In this document: piece after piece, positions 1 through 9,859 of the stretch
How the letters are laid out: each line of letters begins with the position of its first letter
Position numbering within the stretch: position 1 is the first letter of the stretch
NCBI GenBank assembly: GCA_036873755.1
Contig: JAVTVY010019520.1
Location: forward strand, 1 to 64,000
Direction of reading: 5' to 3'
Origin: Hanleya hanleyi
Taxonomy: Eukaryota; Mollusca; Polyplacophora; Lepidopleurida; Hanleyidae
Length of the DNA: 64,000 bases
Translations under genes and position numbers: made by a program
The notes under the pieces: generated by a model
What the model was told of the DNA's origin: nothing
The model's database searches: none
What the model saw: the letters and a program-made list of their open reading frames with translations, nothing else

Positions 1-325
1 AATTTTGTGTTCTTACAGCATTTGAAGGGCAGCTGATATATGTTTTTCCATTCATGGGGTAATATAGTTTCGTATTTTTCTTGACTTTTAGGGGTAGTGT
101 TTTTCAACAGAGAAATATAAATGTCTTTACAACCTGTTGGGTGTCTCAATATGATGCGGAGTTTGCTTGGAATATATAGATTATTGCAGTGGCTAAAGTA
201 AGTTTTTATTGCATTGCAGACGCCCCAGTATTCTAAAAAATTTGTTTTAACTTCAATTTTTTTTTCAAAAGTTATGTAATCTATAAAGTTACCGTCCTCA
301 TCAATCAGGTCACCAATAAAGTGCA
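1..325 (-). pseudogene. Non-LTR retrotransposon (LINE) ORF fragment
   Basis: The minus strand is open for about 105 codons from the left window edge to roughly 320, with no start codon in view. The reading contains motifs such as DLIDEDGNFI, NFLEYWGV and LPHEWKNIYQLPFK, which I recognise as typical of the region downstream of the reverse transcriptase in LINE ORF2 proteins of marine invertebrates. It ends abruptly at about 338, where Polinton penton sequence begins, so it marks a breakpoint that truncated Polinton copy 1. Family assignment rests on motif memory only. Confidence 0.5.
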
Positions 326-338
326 CACTCACCAAGGT

Positions 339-415
339 GTTGTTGGGAAACACCGCAGACGAGCTGTTACTGGATAGGGTGAGGTAAAACATGGCGACTG
401 AGCTTTCCTGCTGCT
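339..415 (-). pseudogene. Penton (minor capsid) gene, 5-prime remnant
   Basis: These bases match the start of the penton gene of copy 2 (20580-20657), including the ATG followed by MFYLTLP. Only about 25 codons remain before the sequence switches to the LINE fragment. The 71 bases to its right (416-486) match the 3-prime end of gene K. Confidence 0.7.
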
Positions 416-485
416 GCTGTTGGTTTTAATAGTTGCCTCAGGCCTTAGGCCGTTGTACCCGGCGTCGTGTTCGTCGCAGTGACTT

Positions 486-1202
486 GGTGCTAGGGGCCGT
501 GTGGTCATATCATTCAAGTTGCCACATGAACAGGTACAATAAAAGCGTACCTGAGATACAACACGTATCACGAATCGTTAGATTCTTGGTATGTGCTTTA
601 GAATAGGTTAACTGGAAGACTATACTGTGAAGTCATGTGGCTCTGTCAGTATGTCGGCATCTCTTCCCACTTCCCTTATATGTGTTGTAATTTTTACCTG
701 TATATGGCGAGATTCTGCTGGTGGACGTTTCGTCCCCGAGGCCCGCCCCCTGTACAGACCTTTTTGGTCTTTGATATATGTTGGCATTTGTGGGAAGTTG
801 ATGCTGGGTCGACATCGGGCCTTACAGACTGGTCTTTTGTGTTAAATGCCGTCATTTACATCTGACGACGATACAGCTCACCAATCTCCAATGTACGAGT
901 TGTCACAGCGAAACAGCTCTTCAATTACCAGTATACGAGTTGTCAGAGCATATTCATCATAGCTCTCTAAATCTGTATCTAATACCGCTTATGCCGGTGC
1001 TAGGGGCCGTGTGGTCATATCATGCAAGTTGCCACATGAACAGGTACAATAAAAGCGTACCTAAGATACAACACGTATCACGAATCGTTAGATTCTTGGT
1101 ATGTGCTTTAGAATAGGTTAACTGGAAGACTATACTGTGAAGTCATGTGGCTCTGTCAGTATGTCGGCACCTCTTCCCACTTCCCTTATATGTGTTGTAA
1201 TT
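486..1202 (+). mobile_element. B-type retroposon, head-to-tail dimer
   Basis: The block interrupts the 3-prime part of Polinton gene K. It holds a 5-prime truncated unit (486-~701), a linker of about 40 bp, and a longer unit (~745-1202). Each unit ends in TATATGTGTTGTAATT. The same dimer with the same linker occurs in reverse at 28452-29238, and a single unit at 38331-38800. No open reading frame of note is present. The terminal ~200 bp share a hairpin region with the RT element's 3-prime UTR, so B is probably a non-autonomous partner or a relative of that element. Confidence 0.7.
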
Positions 1203-1764
1203 GCTACGTGTCCCAGATCTTGAATAGGGGTGAAAAGAATGTGCCCGCCGTTGTGGTGATTTGGGTGGTGACTCCGGTTCCCACTCGGCTTTCCAAGTAT
1301 GTGGGAGTCGCGTCTGTCGTTGTGCGTGCACCGGCGATTGCCGGGTTCGCTGCATCCAGGCCCAGCACTGGGGGTTCCCCACTAATTCCTGTGGTACATG
1401 CATGTCTTTCAAGCCTTGAGCAAAGACCTTCCATCCTCGAGGATCCGTGTGCGACCTGCGTTGACGCATCAGATCATTCACTAAATCCGTCATGTGGGTA
1501 CCAGGGACCACCTGATTCTGTACCAGTAGTTCACCTTTATCATTCCAAGTCATGTTAGGATTATCTTTCACCCGTTGTAATACCAGGCCAGCTTGTTTCT
1601 TGAACGATGCAGGTACACTCTTCAGGACTTCGTCTTCGACCCACTGTGGGGCTGTGGGCGGTACCCCTGGTAATGGCGGCTGCTGGAGCGGTGTTGAGGT
1701 CGGCGGTGTGTCGCGTGGTGGTGGTGGTGGTGCTGGGGTAGAGAGGGTTTTGTATTGGTCCATG
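1203..1764 (-). pseudogene. Polinton conserved protein K, middle and C-terminal part
   Basis: Homologous to the complete protein K at 54257-55120. It contains the Pro-rich stretch, then SVPASFKKQAG, GTHMTDLVNDLMR, DPRGWKVFAQGLKDMHVP. It is split from its N-terminal part (3976-4183) by the RT element and from its last codons (416-486) by the B dimer. Function unknown. Confidence 0.75.
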
Positions 1765-1815
1765 AAGGTCTTGAATCCTGAATGATCCAGAGGTACGCAA
1801 CGCTGTACCAAACTA

Positions 1816-3454
1816 TTTTAAGTTCACAGAACCTCCTTGCATTTCATATAAGTACACTAAATCTATAGCCACCAAAATATTCAATTACTCCAATGCTGTC
1901 CAGGAGTTTGACTGGAACTTATACACGTCAGGAGGCTATAGTTGTGATTGTGAATCGTCGAACTTTATCTATACACCATGCAAACATATTGTGACTGGTG
2001 ACCTTGATGTGGTGAGTGATAAGGATCTGAAATTACCCCTGATGAAGGGACCTAAATATAGAGAGCCAAGAAGAATAAATCTGAAGGCCGACCAGAAGAT
2101 AGTCCTGTCTGCATTGGAACAGTACGTTATTGATTGGTCTAAGCGAGAAAAAGTTGAACCTACAGTACTCGCTGATTGGCTGGACCTCACCAAGAGCAAG
2201 GTCGTTGAAACAATCCGCCATATTGACAGAAGTACTCTTCCTCAAGCAAAACAAGTTCTGAGAAACCTCAATTCGCAAGAAGTTCTAGCAAATCTCCAGA
2301 GTACATTCGTCATAGTCCCAGCAGACAAAGCTCCGAATAATATAATATTCATATGTAAATATTACTATTACCAGGTGCTGGTTAAAGAATTGAGTGTAGA
2401 CATATCTTCATCAAATACGTCTACTTACTCCCAAACTGCATTTACTCTGGAAGATTTATTTAACAATCACAAAAAGTTTCTCAGGGAAAGAGGTATTTGT
2501 CTTCCAACCAATCATAACGACATACCAAAAATATACTGGACTCCCAAAATGCATAAATCACCATACAAAGCTAGATTCATAGCTGGTTCTAGGAGCTGCA
2601 CCACCAAGCTTCTTTCAACCCTATTGACGAGGGCCCTTCAGGAGGTAAAAGCATTTTGGGAAAGGTATTGCGCCACTATTTCTAAGAACTCTGGCGTTGA
2701 ATGTATGTGGATATTGAAAAACTCAAAATGTCTTCTCGACTCTCTATACTACAATCCCTCATCAGGACCTTATTGACCGTCTAAGTTCATTAATAGTATC
2801 TGTGTTCAAGAAAACTGATCGTAGATATATTAATGTCGGAAGCCATAAAGCATTCTTTAGCTCGACTACATACAAGAGATATCATTCATGGATGTTTCTT
2901 TGTTTATAGAGTTGCTTGAATTTCTCATTAAAAATATCTATGTGAAATTTGGCAACACAATATATCAGCAGCATATAGGTATTCCAATGGGTACTAATTG
3001 TGCACCCCTGTTGGCCGACCTGTATCTGTTCTCTTATGAATATGACTATATGCAGGCGCTTTCAAAAACCGATCCATTCAAAGCCCGTTCCTTCTCATTC
3101 ACCAAACGCTATATAGACGATCTTCTCGCTGTGGATAATCGCTATATAAATGACGCAGGGAAGGATATATATCCACCTTCACTGGATTTGAAGGAAACTA
3201 CAGATAGCCCTACAGGCACATCTTATTTAGATCTCTATCTCTATAAAAATGAAGCGGGCATTCTCTCTCGTCGACTTTATGACAAAAGAGATGATTACAA
3301 TTTCGACATCGTAAACTATCCCTTTCTGGATAGTAATATTCCAGTGGGACCTGCATATGGCGTATACATATCTCGCTTAGTAGCATTTGCTAGATCCTGT
3401 GTTAAATGTGATGATTTTAATCAACGTCACAAAACATGTTGCAGAAACTTATAA
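1816..3454 (+). pseudogene. Reverse transcriptase (Penelope-like-related), broken
   Basis: An open stretch runs from about 1816, without a clear start codon, to a stop at 2776. A second frame-displaced stretch runs 2888-3454. The N-terminal part has a Cys-containing motif (SCDCESS) and KGPKYREPR. The middle has FVIVPADKAPNN, then PKIYWTPKMHKSPYKARFI. The second stretch has the RT palm motifs GIPMGTNCAPLLADLYL and RYIDDLL (catalytic YIDD), then DKRDDYNF and PAYGVYISRL. This RT type is widespread in invertebrate genomes. I place it near Penelope-like elements, but no GIY-YIG endonuclease is visible and the subgroup is uncertain. A small deletion or frameshift lies between 2740 and 2890. Confidence 0.75.
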
Positions 3455-3569
3455 AACAGGGCTATTCCACCAAGCGCCTCCACTCAAAGTTTCTCAAATT
3501 TGGCGATACATATCGCATGCTGATAGCAAAATACGAACGTAGCGTGCAAGATCTATGGCGCTACGTTTC

Positions 3570-3705
3570 GTAACTTGTGTCTAATTCCGCTTAACCCGGG
3601 GCTAGGGGCCGTATGAACCCATGTACTTCAAGATCCTCATGGTACTCATATGAACAGTCACAATCAAAGCGTGACTGAGATACATCATTCTTTAGATGAC
3701 GACTC
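3570..3705 (+). other. Structured 3-prime UTR of RT element A (two hairpins)
   Basis: After CCGCTTAACCCGGGGCTAGG comes a 7 bp stem, CGTATGA pairing with TCATATG. It is followed at once by a 6 bp stem, AGTCAC pairing with GTGACT, around the loop AATCAAAGC. B-type copies have the same layout with different but still complementary stems. The preserved pairing suggests a functional RNA structure, probably needed for recognition by the reverse transcriptase. Confidence 0.55.
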
Positions 3706-3975
3706 TACAACGAATATTATGGATTAAGAATACTGATCAGCGATACGGATTTGATATTTTTGGAACATCATGATGTCTTGCCGGCATCATTGAAAACTGT
3801 TGACCGCTTCTCTCTTGCAGGAAACAAGCCTATGTTTATGTATACTATGATTGTCTTTTTGAATTTGGTGCTAATACTGTTATGTGGAAAATGGAATAGG
3901 TCTTTGGATTATGGACGCGGATATTCTCTAATGGACGACGGCTGGATTATGAATGACGGACTAGACGCTTGTAAT

Positions 3976-4183
3976 TGTACCGCTGAAGCGTCTCATTGTA
4001 CTGTTGTACTTTCTCACTGTCGCTTAAACCCGGTCTTTTTAAGATCTGACGCATCTCTTCATCGAGGGTGTTTATCGTGTTCACCGTAGGTGGGATCAGA
4101 TACGGCGATTGGAGGTTTTGAAGGAGCCGTAGTTCGATGAGGACCATTTTTACGTGTGGTTCATTGTCGGCCGAAGAGTCCAC
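3976..4183 (-). pseudogene. Polinton protein K, N-terminal part
   Basis: Reads through KMVLIELRLLQNLQ and PGLSDSEKVQQYNETLQRY before running into the RT element, which adds foreign residues. It overlaps the end of the pX-like gene by a few bases, as in copies 2 and 3. Confidence 0.75.
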
Positions 4184-4511
4184 CCAATACTGGACCCAAC
4201 ACGGAAGCGGCCAACGGTGCTAAGATGGTCACGAGAAAGCCGCCTTTCTGTAACACCTTTTTCTCTTGTGTTTGAGAGACTCGCTTCTGGACTAGGGTTC
4301 GGAGACCTGCCTTATGCTTGAACAAATTGGTCTTCTGAGCCAGAGTCAGTGGTACGCTGCCTTTTAACAGGTTGTACCCGATCTCGCACAGACAGCGTAC
4401 ACGGTCAGGGTCCGCGCCGCGTACATTTGTTCGGACCAACTCGGGTGGGGCCGTCTTCAATACACGCAGCGTCGGGGCGTGCTTCCGTACTCGAGCAGAC
4501 ATCATGTACAA
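4161..4511 (-). CDS. pX-like small virion protein (Polinton)
   Basis: 116 aa and fully open. The N-terminal half is basic (MSARVRKHAPTLRVLK), and the middle has GYNLLKGSVPLT. The C-terminus is a Gly-Gly-led hydrophobic segment (KGGFLVTILAPLAASVLGP, then a short tail). A basic body followed by GG and a hydrophobic tail resembles the adenovirus pX/mu type core peptides, whose GG site is cut by the viral protease; that analogy is inference. The gene sits between ATPase and protein K, as in the other copies. Confidence 0.65.
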   Translation of the reverse strand: MYMMSARVRKHAPTLRVLKTAPPELVRTNVRGADPDRVRCLCEIGYNLLKGSVPLTLAQKTNLFKHKAGLRTLVQKRVSQTQEKKVLQKGGFLVTILAPLAASVLGPVLGGLFGRQ

Positions 4512-4678
4512 CTAATGCTAGAACCCACAACCCTGCCCTTTTTAGCCTGTGCGGGCTACCTCCTGAATATTCTCTCACTTCAGAGACAAAGTCAACCATG
4601 ATGTTGTATTAATTCTGTTATTATCCCCATCATCAAACACACACCCCAGCCTGGGGAGCCAATGTGAGTGTGTTTACA

Positions 4679-5279
4679 TTATTTTTGCATGTACACGTGG
4701 TGGGTCTCTCCGGCAAAGATACCGGTCCGTAGTCGTAGGTGGTCGGGGGTGGCTTGCTTCAGGTCGAAGAGCATATACCCGTGCTGAGGGGTTGTCGCAT
4801 CTTTCAAGGCTTCCAACGCAAACAGCGTGCGGCCGGGGTACATCTGTCTCGCCAGGTGCAGCATTTGAGTGGTATCTCTCGGGTTTTTGAAGACCACCAG
4901 GCAGTGGGCATTTAAGCCGATGTTCCGATGTTCTTTGTTTTTACTGAACAGATTCTGCACAATGTAGATGATGCTGAACCATCGATTATGGCTGCCTTTG
5001 GTAAAGAGTTTGGTGACCCGCGCATCCGTCGCCGCCGTGGGATCATCCAAAACCACCAAGGTGTCCGGTTCCAAATCGGCCAGGTTGGGTAGCCCTTCCA
5101 CGAACCTGGTAGGCTGCATACGCCGCCTGCCATTCTCTGTAATACCACACGACTCGGGCAATGGGTTGGGTAATCATGCTGTCGGCGTGTTGAAGGAGCT
5201 TCCTGACGAAGTGTGTTTTACCGGAACCCGTCGGTCCTGCAATGATGCAAGTGAAGGGATGTTGCCACCGGGGGTACAT
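4679..5279 (-). pseudogene. Packaging ATPase (A32 / FtsK-HerA type), copy 1
   Basis: Begins MYPRWQHPF and reads into the Walker A loop AGPTGSGKTHF. The rest is in another frame from about 5160: LADLEPDTLVVLDDP (Walker B), FTKGSHN, SIIYIVQNLFSKNKEHRN, VVFKNPRDTTQ. About 200 aa in all, a normal length for Polinton packaging ATPases, which pump DNA into the capsid. A frameshift between about 5043 and 5161 breaks it. In the Walker B region the second half of the VLDDLMAET motif of the other copies is changed to VLDDPTAAT. Confidence 0.8.
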
Positions 5280-6139
5280 GGTTGGAGATGTTGTGGTAAC
5301 TCGCTCTTGTAAATTTGGTACGAGTGAACTGGGGTGGTGGTGTGTACAACAACGTCGGTCACCGTTGTCGATGGGCGTTCACTGTGAGTGATGAAATCTG
5401 GGGGGTTTTCAGACGTAGTGAGCCCTGCAATACTTGGTGTAGGTGTTGATGTGGACTGTACACTCGGTGTGGAGCTCGATGTGCCTTGTACACGTGGTGT
5501 GGTGGTGGTGATGACTGGGCTCGTTTCGATCAAGGGGTTGACTGGTGTAGAGAATCAACCACCTCGCTGGGGGCCTAATAACACCCCCGCCACCAGTCAG
5601 ATTTTTGGACCGGATTCGGGGCCTTCGCGCACATCGCCGGAAGTGACATCATATATAGTAAAATAGATGTTTACTGAACATTTCGATTACTTTTCAAGTC
5701 TGCATAATACCTCTGTTGACCTAGCGTTAAAAAGAATTATCTGGAGATAATTTCCCCTGTTTATCTGGACAGAGCATATGAAAAGTAGTTCGCTCATGTG
5801 CAACACTAAAGGAGTTGTTCGGCCGGATTCAAACTGAACTGTGCGTTGGTTGGTTTCCCCTATACGTCATAGCAACGTAGTAAAGGACAACTTCCGTTAT
5901 TGGTGGCAGGGATGGTAATGGAGCCTGCGAAATGGAGTATGCGCTGTGGGGATGTTGGTAGGGAAGACTGGTTTGACTGCCACTCACGGCTGGTGTTCTA
6001 GGTCTGAGAGCTGAGATAGGCTACGTCGTAAAACACACCTCCGTACAACACACCCAGCAGGGTTAGCAATGTAACCACAAAGCCCACTTTTGCGCATTTT
6101 GGGAGACGCTGTGTTCAGAGGCAGCTGCTGTTTGTCCAT
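5174..6139 (-). pseudogene. Thr/Pro-rich single-pass membrane protein, interrupted
   Basis: The start MDKQQLPLNTASP is at 6139. The hydrophobic segment that follows is damaged here. The Thr/Ser/Pro-rich tail (TTTTPRVQGTSSSTPS) runs from about 5533 to the stop at 5174, overlapping the ATPase gene as in copy 3. About 410 bp of unrelated DNA (about 5546-5955) is inserted between the two parts. Function unknown; the mucin-like make-up suggests a surface stalk. Confidence 0.6.
5546..5955. mobile_element. ~410 bp insertion of unknown type
   Basis: Comparison with copy 2 (22930-22985) shows the membrane-protein gene is continuous there. Here foreign sequence begins after GTTGACTGGTGTA and ends before GAAGACTGGTTTGACTG. 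No coding capacity and no clear terminal repeats were seen. Confidence 0.5.
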
Positions 6140-6195
6140 AACACCGTGTTCATGGTCGAACGTGGAATGAAGGATGATCGCGGTGGTGTCTGGCT

Positions 6196-7870
6196 TTATA
6201 GTCGTTTCGGCTGATTGGCCGCGACCCAGGAATTGAAGGAACTGGGTCAGCCTTGCCATTTGACGAAATGAAACAGCTTGCCACGCCGACGTTCCGTTTT
6301 CAAAATCTGCTCCACCGCGTAGTAGTCTTGCTTTGTTTTCACGACAGGTTTTAATTCCGTCTCGTAAAACGTGCCTTGCAGTGTTTCCACTTGAAGGTCT
6401 TCCAATTGGTAGACTGTGTGGGTTTCGGGGTAGGCGCCGTTTAATCAGGAAGTGCTCATCGCTTGAGTTGGGCAAGTAACTTTTCTCAAATTGATCTTTG
6501 ACTTTACTGATCCGTACAGGGTCCCCAATCTTGAACACCTCCATCAGCGTTCGTTGTGATTGCCTGGGATACAAGACACGCCGGACTTGGGCTTCATTGT
6601 CTTGGGTCACAGTAATACTCCGGTATACTCCGGTGATAGGCTCGATTGTAACCACTCACAAGTTTCGGAAGAACATCGATGTACCGCCTTGTATTCTTAT
6701 AGGTGAAATATGTATACATGCGGCCTTTGAATGTCCTGTTGAACCTTTCCACCACGGAAGCCTTGGTCTCGTACGTATGGAAGAAAAACACCTTCTGGGC
6801 GTTCAGAAACTGTTGGGACGGTCTGTTGAGGAATTCCGTGCCTTCGTCGGTTTGCAAATACAAGGGTTTGCGCCCGGTCTTGAAGATGTCCTTGAACGCC
6901 GCTATCAGATTCGCCCCCGTTTTCGTCCGGATGCTTTGTTTTTACGACAGGCTGTAATTCCGTCTCGTAAAACGTCCCTAGCAACGATTCCCCTTGAAGA
7001 TCTTCCAGTTCATAGACTCGCTGCTGTCGGGGTAGGCGCCGTTTAATCAGGAAGTGCTCATCGCTCCAGTTGGGCAAGTAACTTTTCTCAAATTGACCTT
7101 TGACTTTACTGATCCGTACAGGGTCCCCGACCTTGTACACCTCCTTCGGCGTTCGCTGCGATTGCCTGGGGTACAAGACACGCCGGACTTGGGCTTCATT
7201 GCGTTGGGTCACGGTAATGGGGGCTCTCTCTATACTCCGGTGATAAGCTCGATTGTAACCACTCACAAGTTTCGGGAGAACATCGATGTACCGCCTTGTA
7301 TTCTTATAGGTGAAATATTTATACATGAGAACTTTGAATGTCCTGTTGAACCTTTCCACCACGGAAGCCTTGGTCTCGTACGTATGGAAGAAAAACACCT
7401 TCTGGGCTTTCAGAAACTGTTGGGACGGTCTGTTGAGGAATTCCGTGCCTTCGTCGGTTTGCAAATACAAGGGTTTGCGTCCGGTCTTGAAGATGTCCTT
7501 GAACTCCGCTATCAGATTCGCCCCCATTTTCGTCCGGATGGGTACCACCCACGCATACTTTGACAGGATATCGATGCACGTCAAGATATACCGATTTCCA
7601 TCATTGTGTTTGGCAAAGGCGCTCATATCGACCAAACCCACTTGCCACTGGGCATCTATACCACCCACGATGCCCCGATTCCGTTGAAAATGGCGACGGG
7701 CAGCTCGATGTAAGATATAGGTGTCTTGTTGTTTTTAACCAATCTCGGACTTGGGCACGTTGTATCCCCTGGGGTTTGGCCGCTCGATAGAGAGCCGACA
7801 ATGCACTATACGTAGCCGTACTGTCGGGACTGTAGTATAAGTTATCCAATACCTTCTCCCAGTGCTTCAT
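6196..7870 (-). pseudogene. Polinton integrase with internal ~600 bp tandem duplication
   Basis: Starts MKHWEKVLDNLYYSPDS at 7870. A frameshift near 7700 separates the N-terminal part from the catalytic core. The core has VDMSAFAKHND, TCIDILSKYAWVVP, LQTDEGTEF and VVERFNRTFK, the DDE residues of retroviral-type integrases. Bases ~6339-6930 and ~6937-7545 are two copies of the same C-terminal half. QTDEGTEF and the catalytic Glu motif therefore occur twice, and the first chain runs off at the junction near 6930. The distal part (6196-6330) still holds chromodomain sequence. Confidence 0.8.
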
Positions 7871-8390
7871 GGTGACAAATGATGATGGACCCTGGCTCTA
7901 TCGTTTGTTTATAACGGGTATATCTTGGGGCGGGGCCGGAGTTTCTTTCTGATTTTTTTCTTTGGATTCTGCACACCCGATCGTCCATGGCAAATGACCA
8001 GTCCAACTCGTCTGATGACCGCTCATCCTCCGTCAGCACTTGATCCACATCTGCCGCGGCATCTTCCAATGCACACCATAGGACTGGGTGAAGGGTAAAA
8101 TGCATTGTACCCCCATCTAGCCGAGCCAATTGAGCAAAGAAGGGGCCGCGTCGGACGTACACATCGTGACACAAATGGATGAGGTCGCCGTCCAGTTCAC
8201 CAGACAACACCCGTTTGAATTTGGTCCAGCCCTCCCGAGACAGACGAATGTTAAACGAGCACGGTTGTGTAGGGTCCGCATCACAGATGTCTCCCTTCTT
8301 CTCCTCCATGATATCGACCGTATCCGCATAGACGTGCAGGAAGACCTCGGGGGTCAAGCTGAGAAACGACCGTATTATATGCTCCGACAT
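7842..8390 (-). CDS. Gene B: putative tandem PC4-like protein
   Basis: Open for 182 aa. Two similar modules of beta-rich sequence followed by a helix are visible. The first ends IRLSREGWTKFKRVLSGEL; the second is DVYVRRGPFF, then TMHFTLHPVLWCALEDA. The pattern (basic strand, Gly-containing turn, hydrophobic strand, W-containing helix) resembles the single-strand DNA-binding PC4/Sub1 fold; this is my inference. Compared with copies 2 and 3 the last ~40 residues are out of frame, so the C-terminus is aberrant. A TATA-like TATAAATACGAG lies ~40 bp upstream. Confidence 0.55.
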   Translation of the reverse strand: MSEHIIRSFLSLTPEVFLHVYADTVDIMEEKKGDICDADPTQPCSFNIRLSREGWTKFKRVLSGELDGDLIHLCHDVYVRRGPFFAQLARLDGGTMHFTLHPVLWCALEDAAADVDQVLTEDERSSDELDWSFAMDDRVCRIQRKKSERNSGPAPRYTRYKQTIEPGSIIICHHEALGEGIG

Positions 8391-8449
8391 GGTCAGTACG
8401 TGAATGATGCAAGATTTGAATGTCTCTCGTATTTATAGGGAGGAAAAGT

Positions 8450-9063
8450 TTATGACGTGAGATCAAAAGATCGGGTGGTCATGTCACTGGGCTGACTGAG
8501 CATATCCGGGTAATCTATGACGTCGTCGTCCTCCGACGATGGACTACGGGTGTTAAGTTTATCCAGGACATCTCTGTAGGTCACGGAGATGAGAAGCGGA
8601 TAGTCCCTCTCGTCTTCCTCCTTGTCGCGGTTGATGATTTGCTCATTGGGTTCTGCCGCCGCTTCACTGAGGGCGCGAGCCCAGCCCAACTGAACAGCTG
8701 ACCGCTCGTCCGGTGTAAACAGTTGGTCCACAATAGGCACCACATTCTCGAAGGCTGTCCACAGATCGGTGTCTAGGGTGAAGCCTCGCGTAGGGTCCTG
8801 GTAACGGCCCAGGCGTGGGAAGAAGGGTCCACGGTGTACGTAGATGGCATTGTCTATGTGGATGAGGTTTCCGTCGAGCTCATCGCTCAACACCCTTTAA
8901 ATTTGGTCCAGCCGTAACGGTGTAGCTTAACCGTATTCGATACGGTCTCAGCGCGCGACCAGCAAACATCTCCACGGTCTTCAACGATGGTGACTTTATC
9001 CTCATAGACGTGTAACCCCAACCGGGATGTAAGGGGAAGGATGGCTCGTAGGACTGGTGACAT
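8450..9063 (-). pseudogene. Gene A: paralog of gene B, frameshifted
   Basis: Starts MSPVLRAILPLT at 9063. It shares GWTKFK and SDELDGNLIHI with gene B, and the second module is YVHRGPFFPRLG then FTLDTDLWTAFENV. A frameshift at about 8890 breaks it after WTKFK. The acidic tail (EEDERD, SSEDDD) is longer than in copies 2 and 3. The leader upstream is tandemly duplicated (about 9060-9190). Confidence 0.6.
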
Positions 9064-9268
9064 GGTTGACCCAATGACGAACGATGAATGACACACACTT
9101 TGACTGTCTCTCGTATTTATGGTCAGGTCCCTTGGTGACATGGTGGACAAAATGACGAACGGTGAATGACCCACACTGTGACTGACCCTCGTATATATCG
9201 GTTGCACATAAGCGCATGTGTGGAGGCTCTGAAGAGCCGTTCTTTTCTGTCGCTGTAAGACGGAACTG

Positions 9269-9595
9269 TCATTGCCACAGCGTCAGGGTCAATAGGGCAA
9301 AGAGTATTGTGAGGCCAACGAACCGTCGTTGGTTCCGGCGTGAGCGCACGTGGTCCATAGCCCGAGAATCAAGGATGGCTGTCATAGTCCAGTAGTGGTG
9401 CGTGATAGCACACCTCTCCATCGAGTAGGCTCTGTGGAGGACCGCTTCTGTGAACTCTTTCATGATCTGGCGTCGCCCCTCGTTGTCGTCGCCATCTGCA
9501 AACATGGACCGAGCCACTGCTCGGTAACACGTGAGTGAATTAATCACGGTCGCATGCTGTAAAATGCGAGTCGCATAGGGCTGGGTCTCCGTCAT
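9269..9595 (-). CDS. Small tail-anchored protein (first Polinton gene)
   Basis: 108 aa, intact, conserved in copies 2 and 3. The N-terminus is hydrophilic (MTETQPYATRILQHA), with an acidic stretch FADGDDNEGRRQ. Basic residues (RSRRNQRR) precede a C-terminal hydrophobic segment (FVGLTILFALLTLTLW) that ends the protein, as in tail-anchored membrane proteins. No known family was recognised. TATAAAAC lies ~50 bp upstream (about 9646-9653). Confidence 0.65.
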   Translation of the reverse strand: MTETQPYATRILQHATVINSLTCYRAVARSMFADGDDNEGRRQIMKEFTEAVLHRAYSMERCAITHHYWTMTAILDSRAMDHVRSRRNQRRFVGLTILFALLTLTLWQ

Positions 9596-9859
9596 GGCTC
9601 TGCACCAGTAGGAATGAGGGTGTGGGGTGCAGAGGGGCGTGTTTTATAGACCATGTCACACATGCGCGCCTATACGTAGCTCTACGGGTGTAGTCTGTGA
9701 TAAGTACTATTCTGATTCGTTAGTCCAAAAAGAGAGCAACAACAACAACAACAACAACAACTACAAGAGATTACAGGTCAATCCTTTTATTAGCCCTTTC
9801 ATTACAGCACATCCACGCTCGCGTAACCGCTATGGGTGTGTTTATATGCGCATGTGACG

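Larger units (their letters stand above)
1765..3975 (+). mobile_element. Reverse-transcriptase retroelement A, copy A1
   Basis: A 2.2 kb insertion inside Polinton gene K: Polinton sequence stops after ATTGGTCCATG and resumes at TGTACCG. It holds a broken RT reading frame, then about 520 bp of 3-prime UTR ending GACTAGACGCTTGTAA. The same 3-prime end marks three other copies (31382, 51018 and 55093, all on the minus strand) that differ in where their 5-prime side begins. Variable 5-prime truncation and a constant 3-prime end are the mark of target-primed reverse transcription. Confidence 0.85.

Noticed and set aside
3590..3976. Hammerhead ribozyme in the RT element 3-prime UTR
   Set aside because: Some Penelope-like elements have one, but the CTGATGA and GAAA core motifs were not found together here.
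5388..5666. Plus-strand frame of 92 aa over the membrane-protein gene
   Set aside because: It is antisense to the Thr/Pro-rich coding sequence; the Val/Gly-rich make-up is what that antisense frame must give.
6498..7563. Plus-strand frames of 169-182 aa over the integrase
   Set aside because: Antisense shadows of the integrase; the same shadow recurs in each copy because the integrase is conserved.
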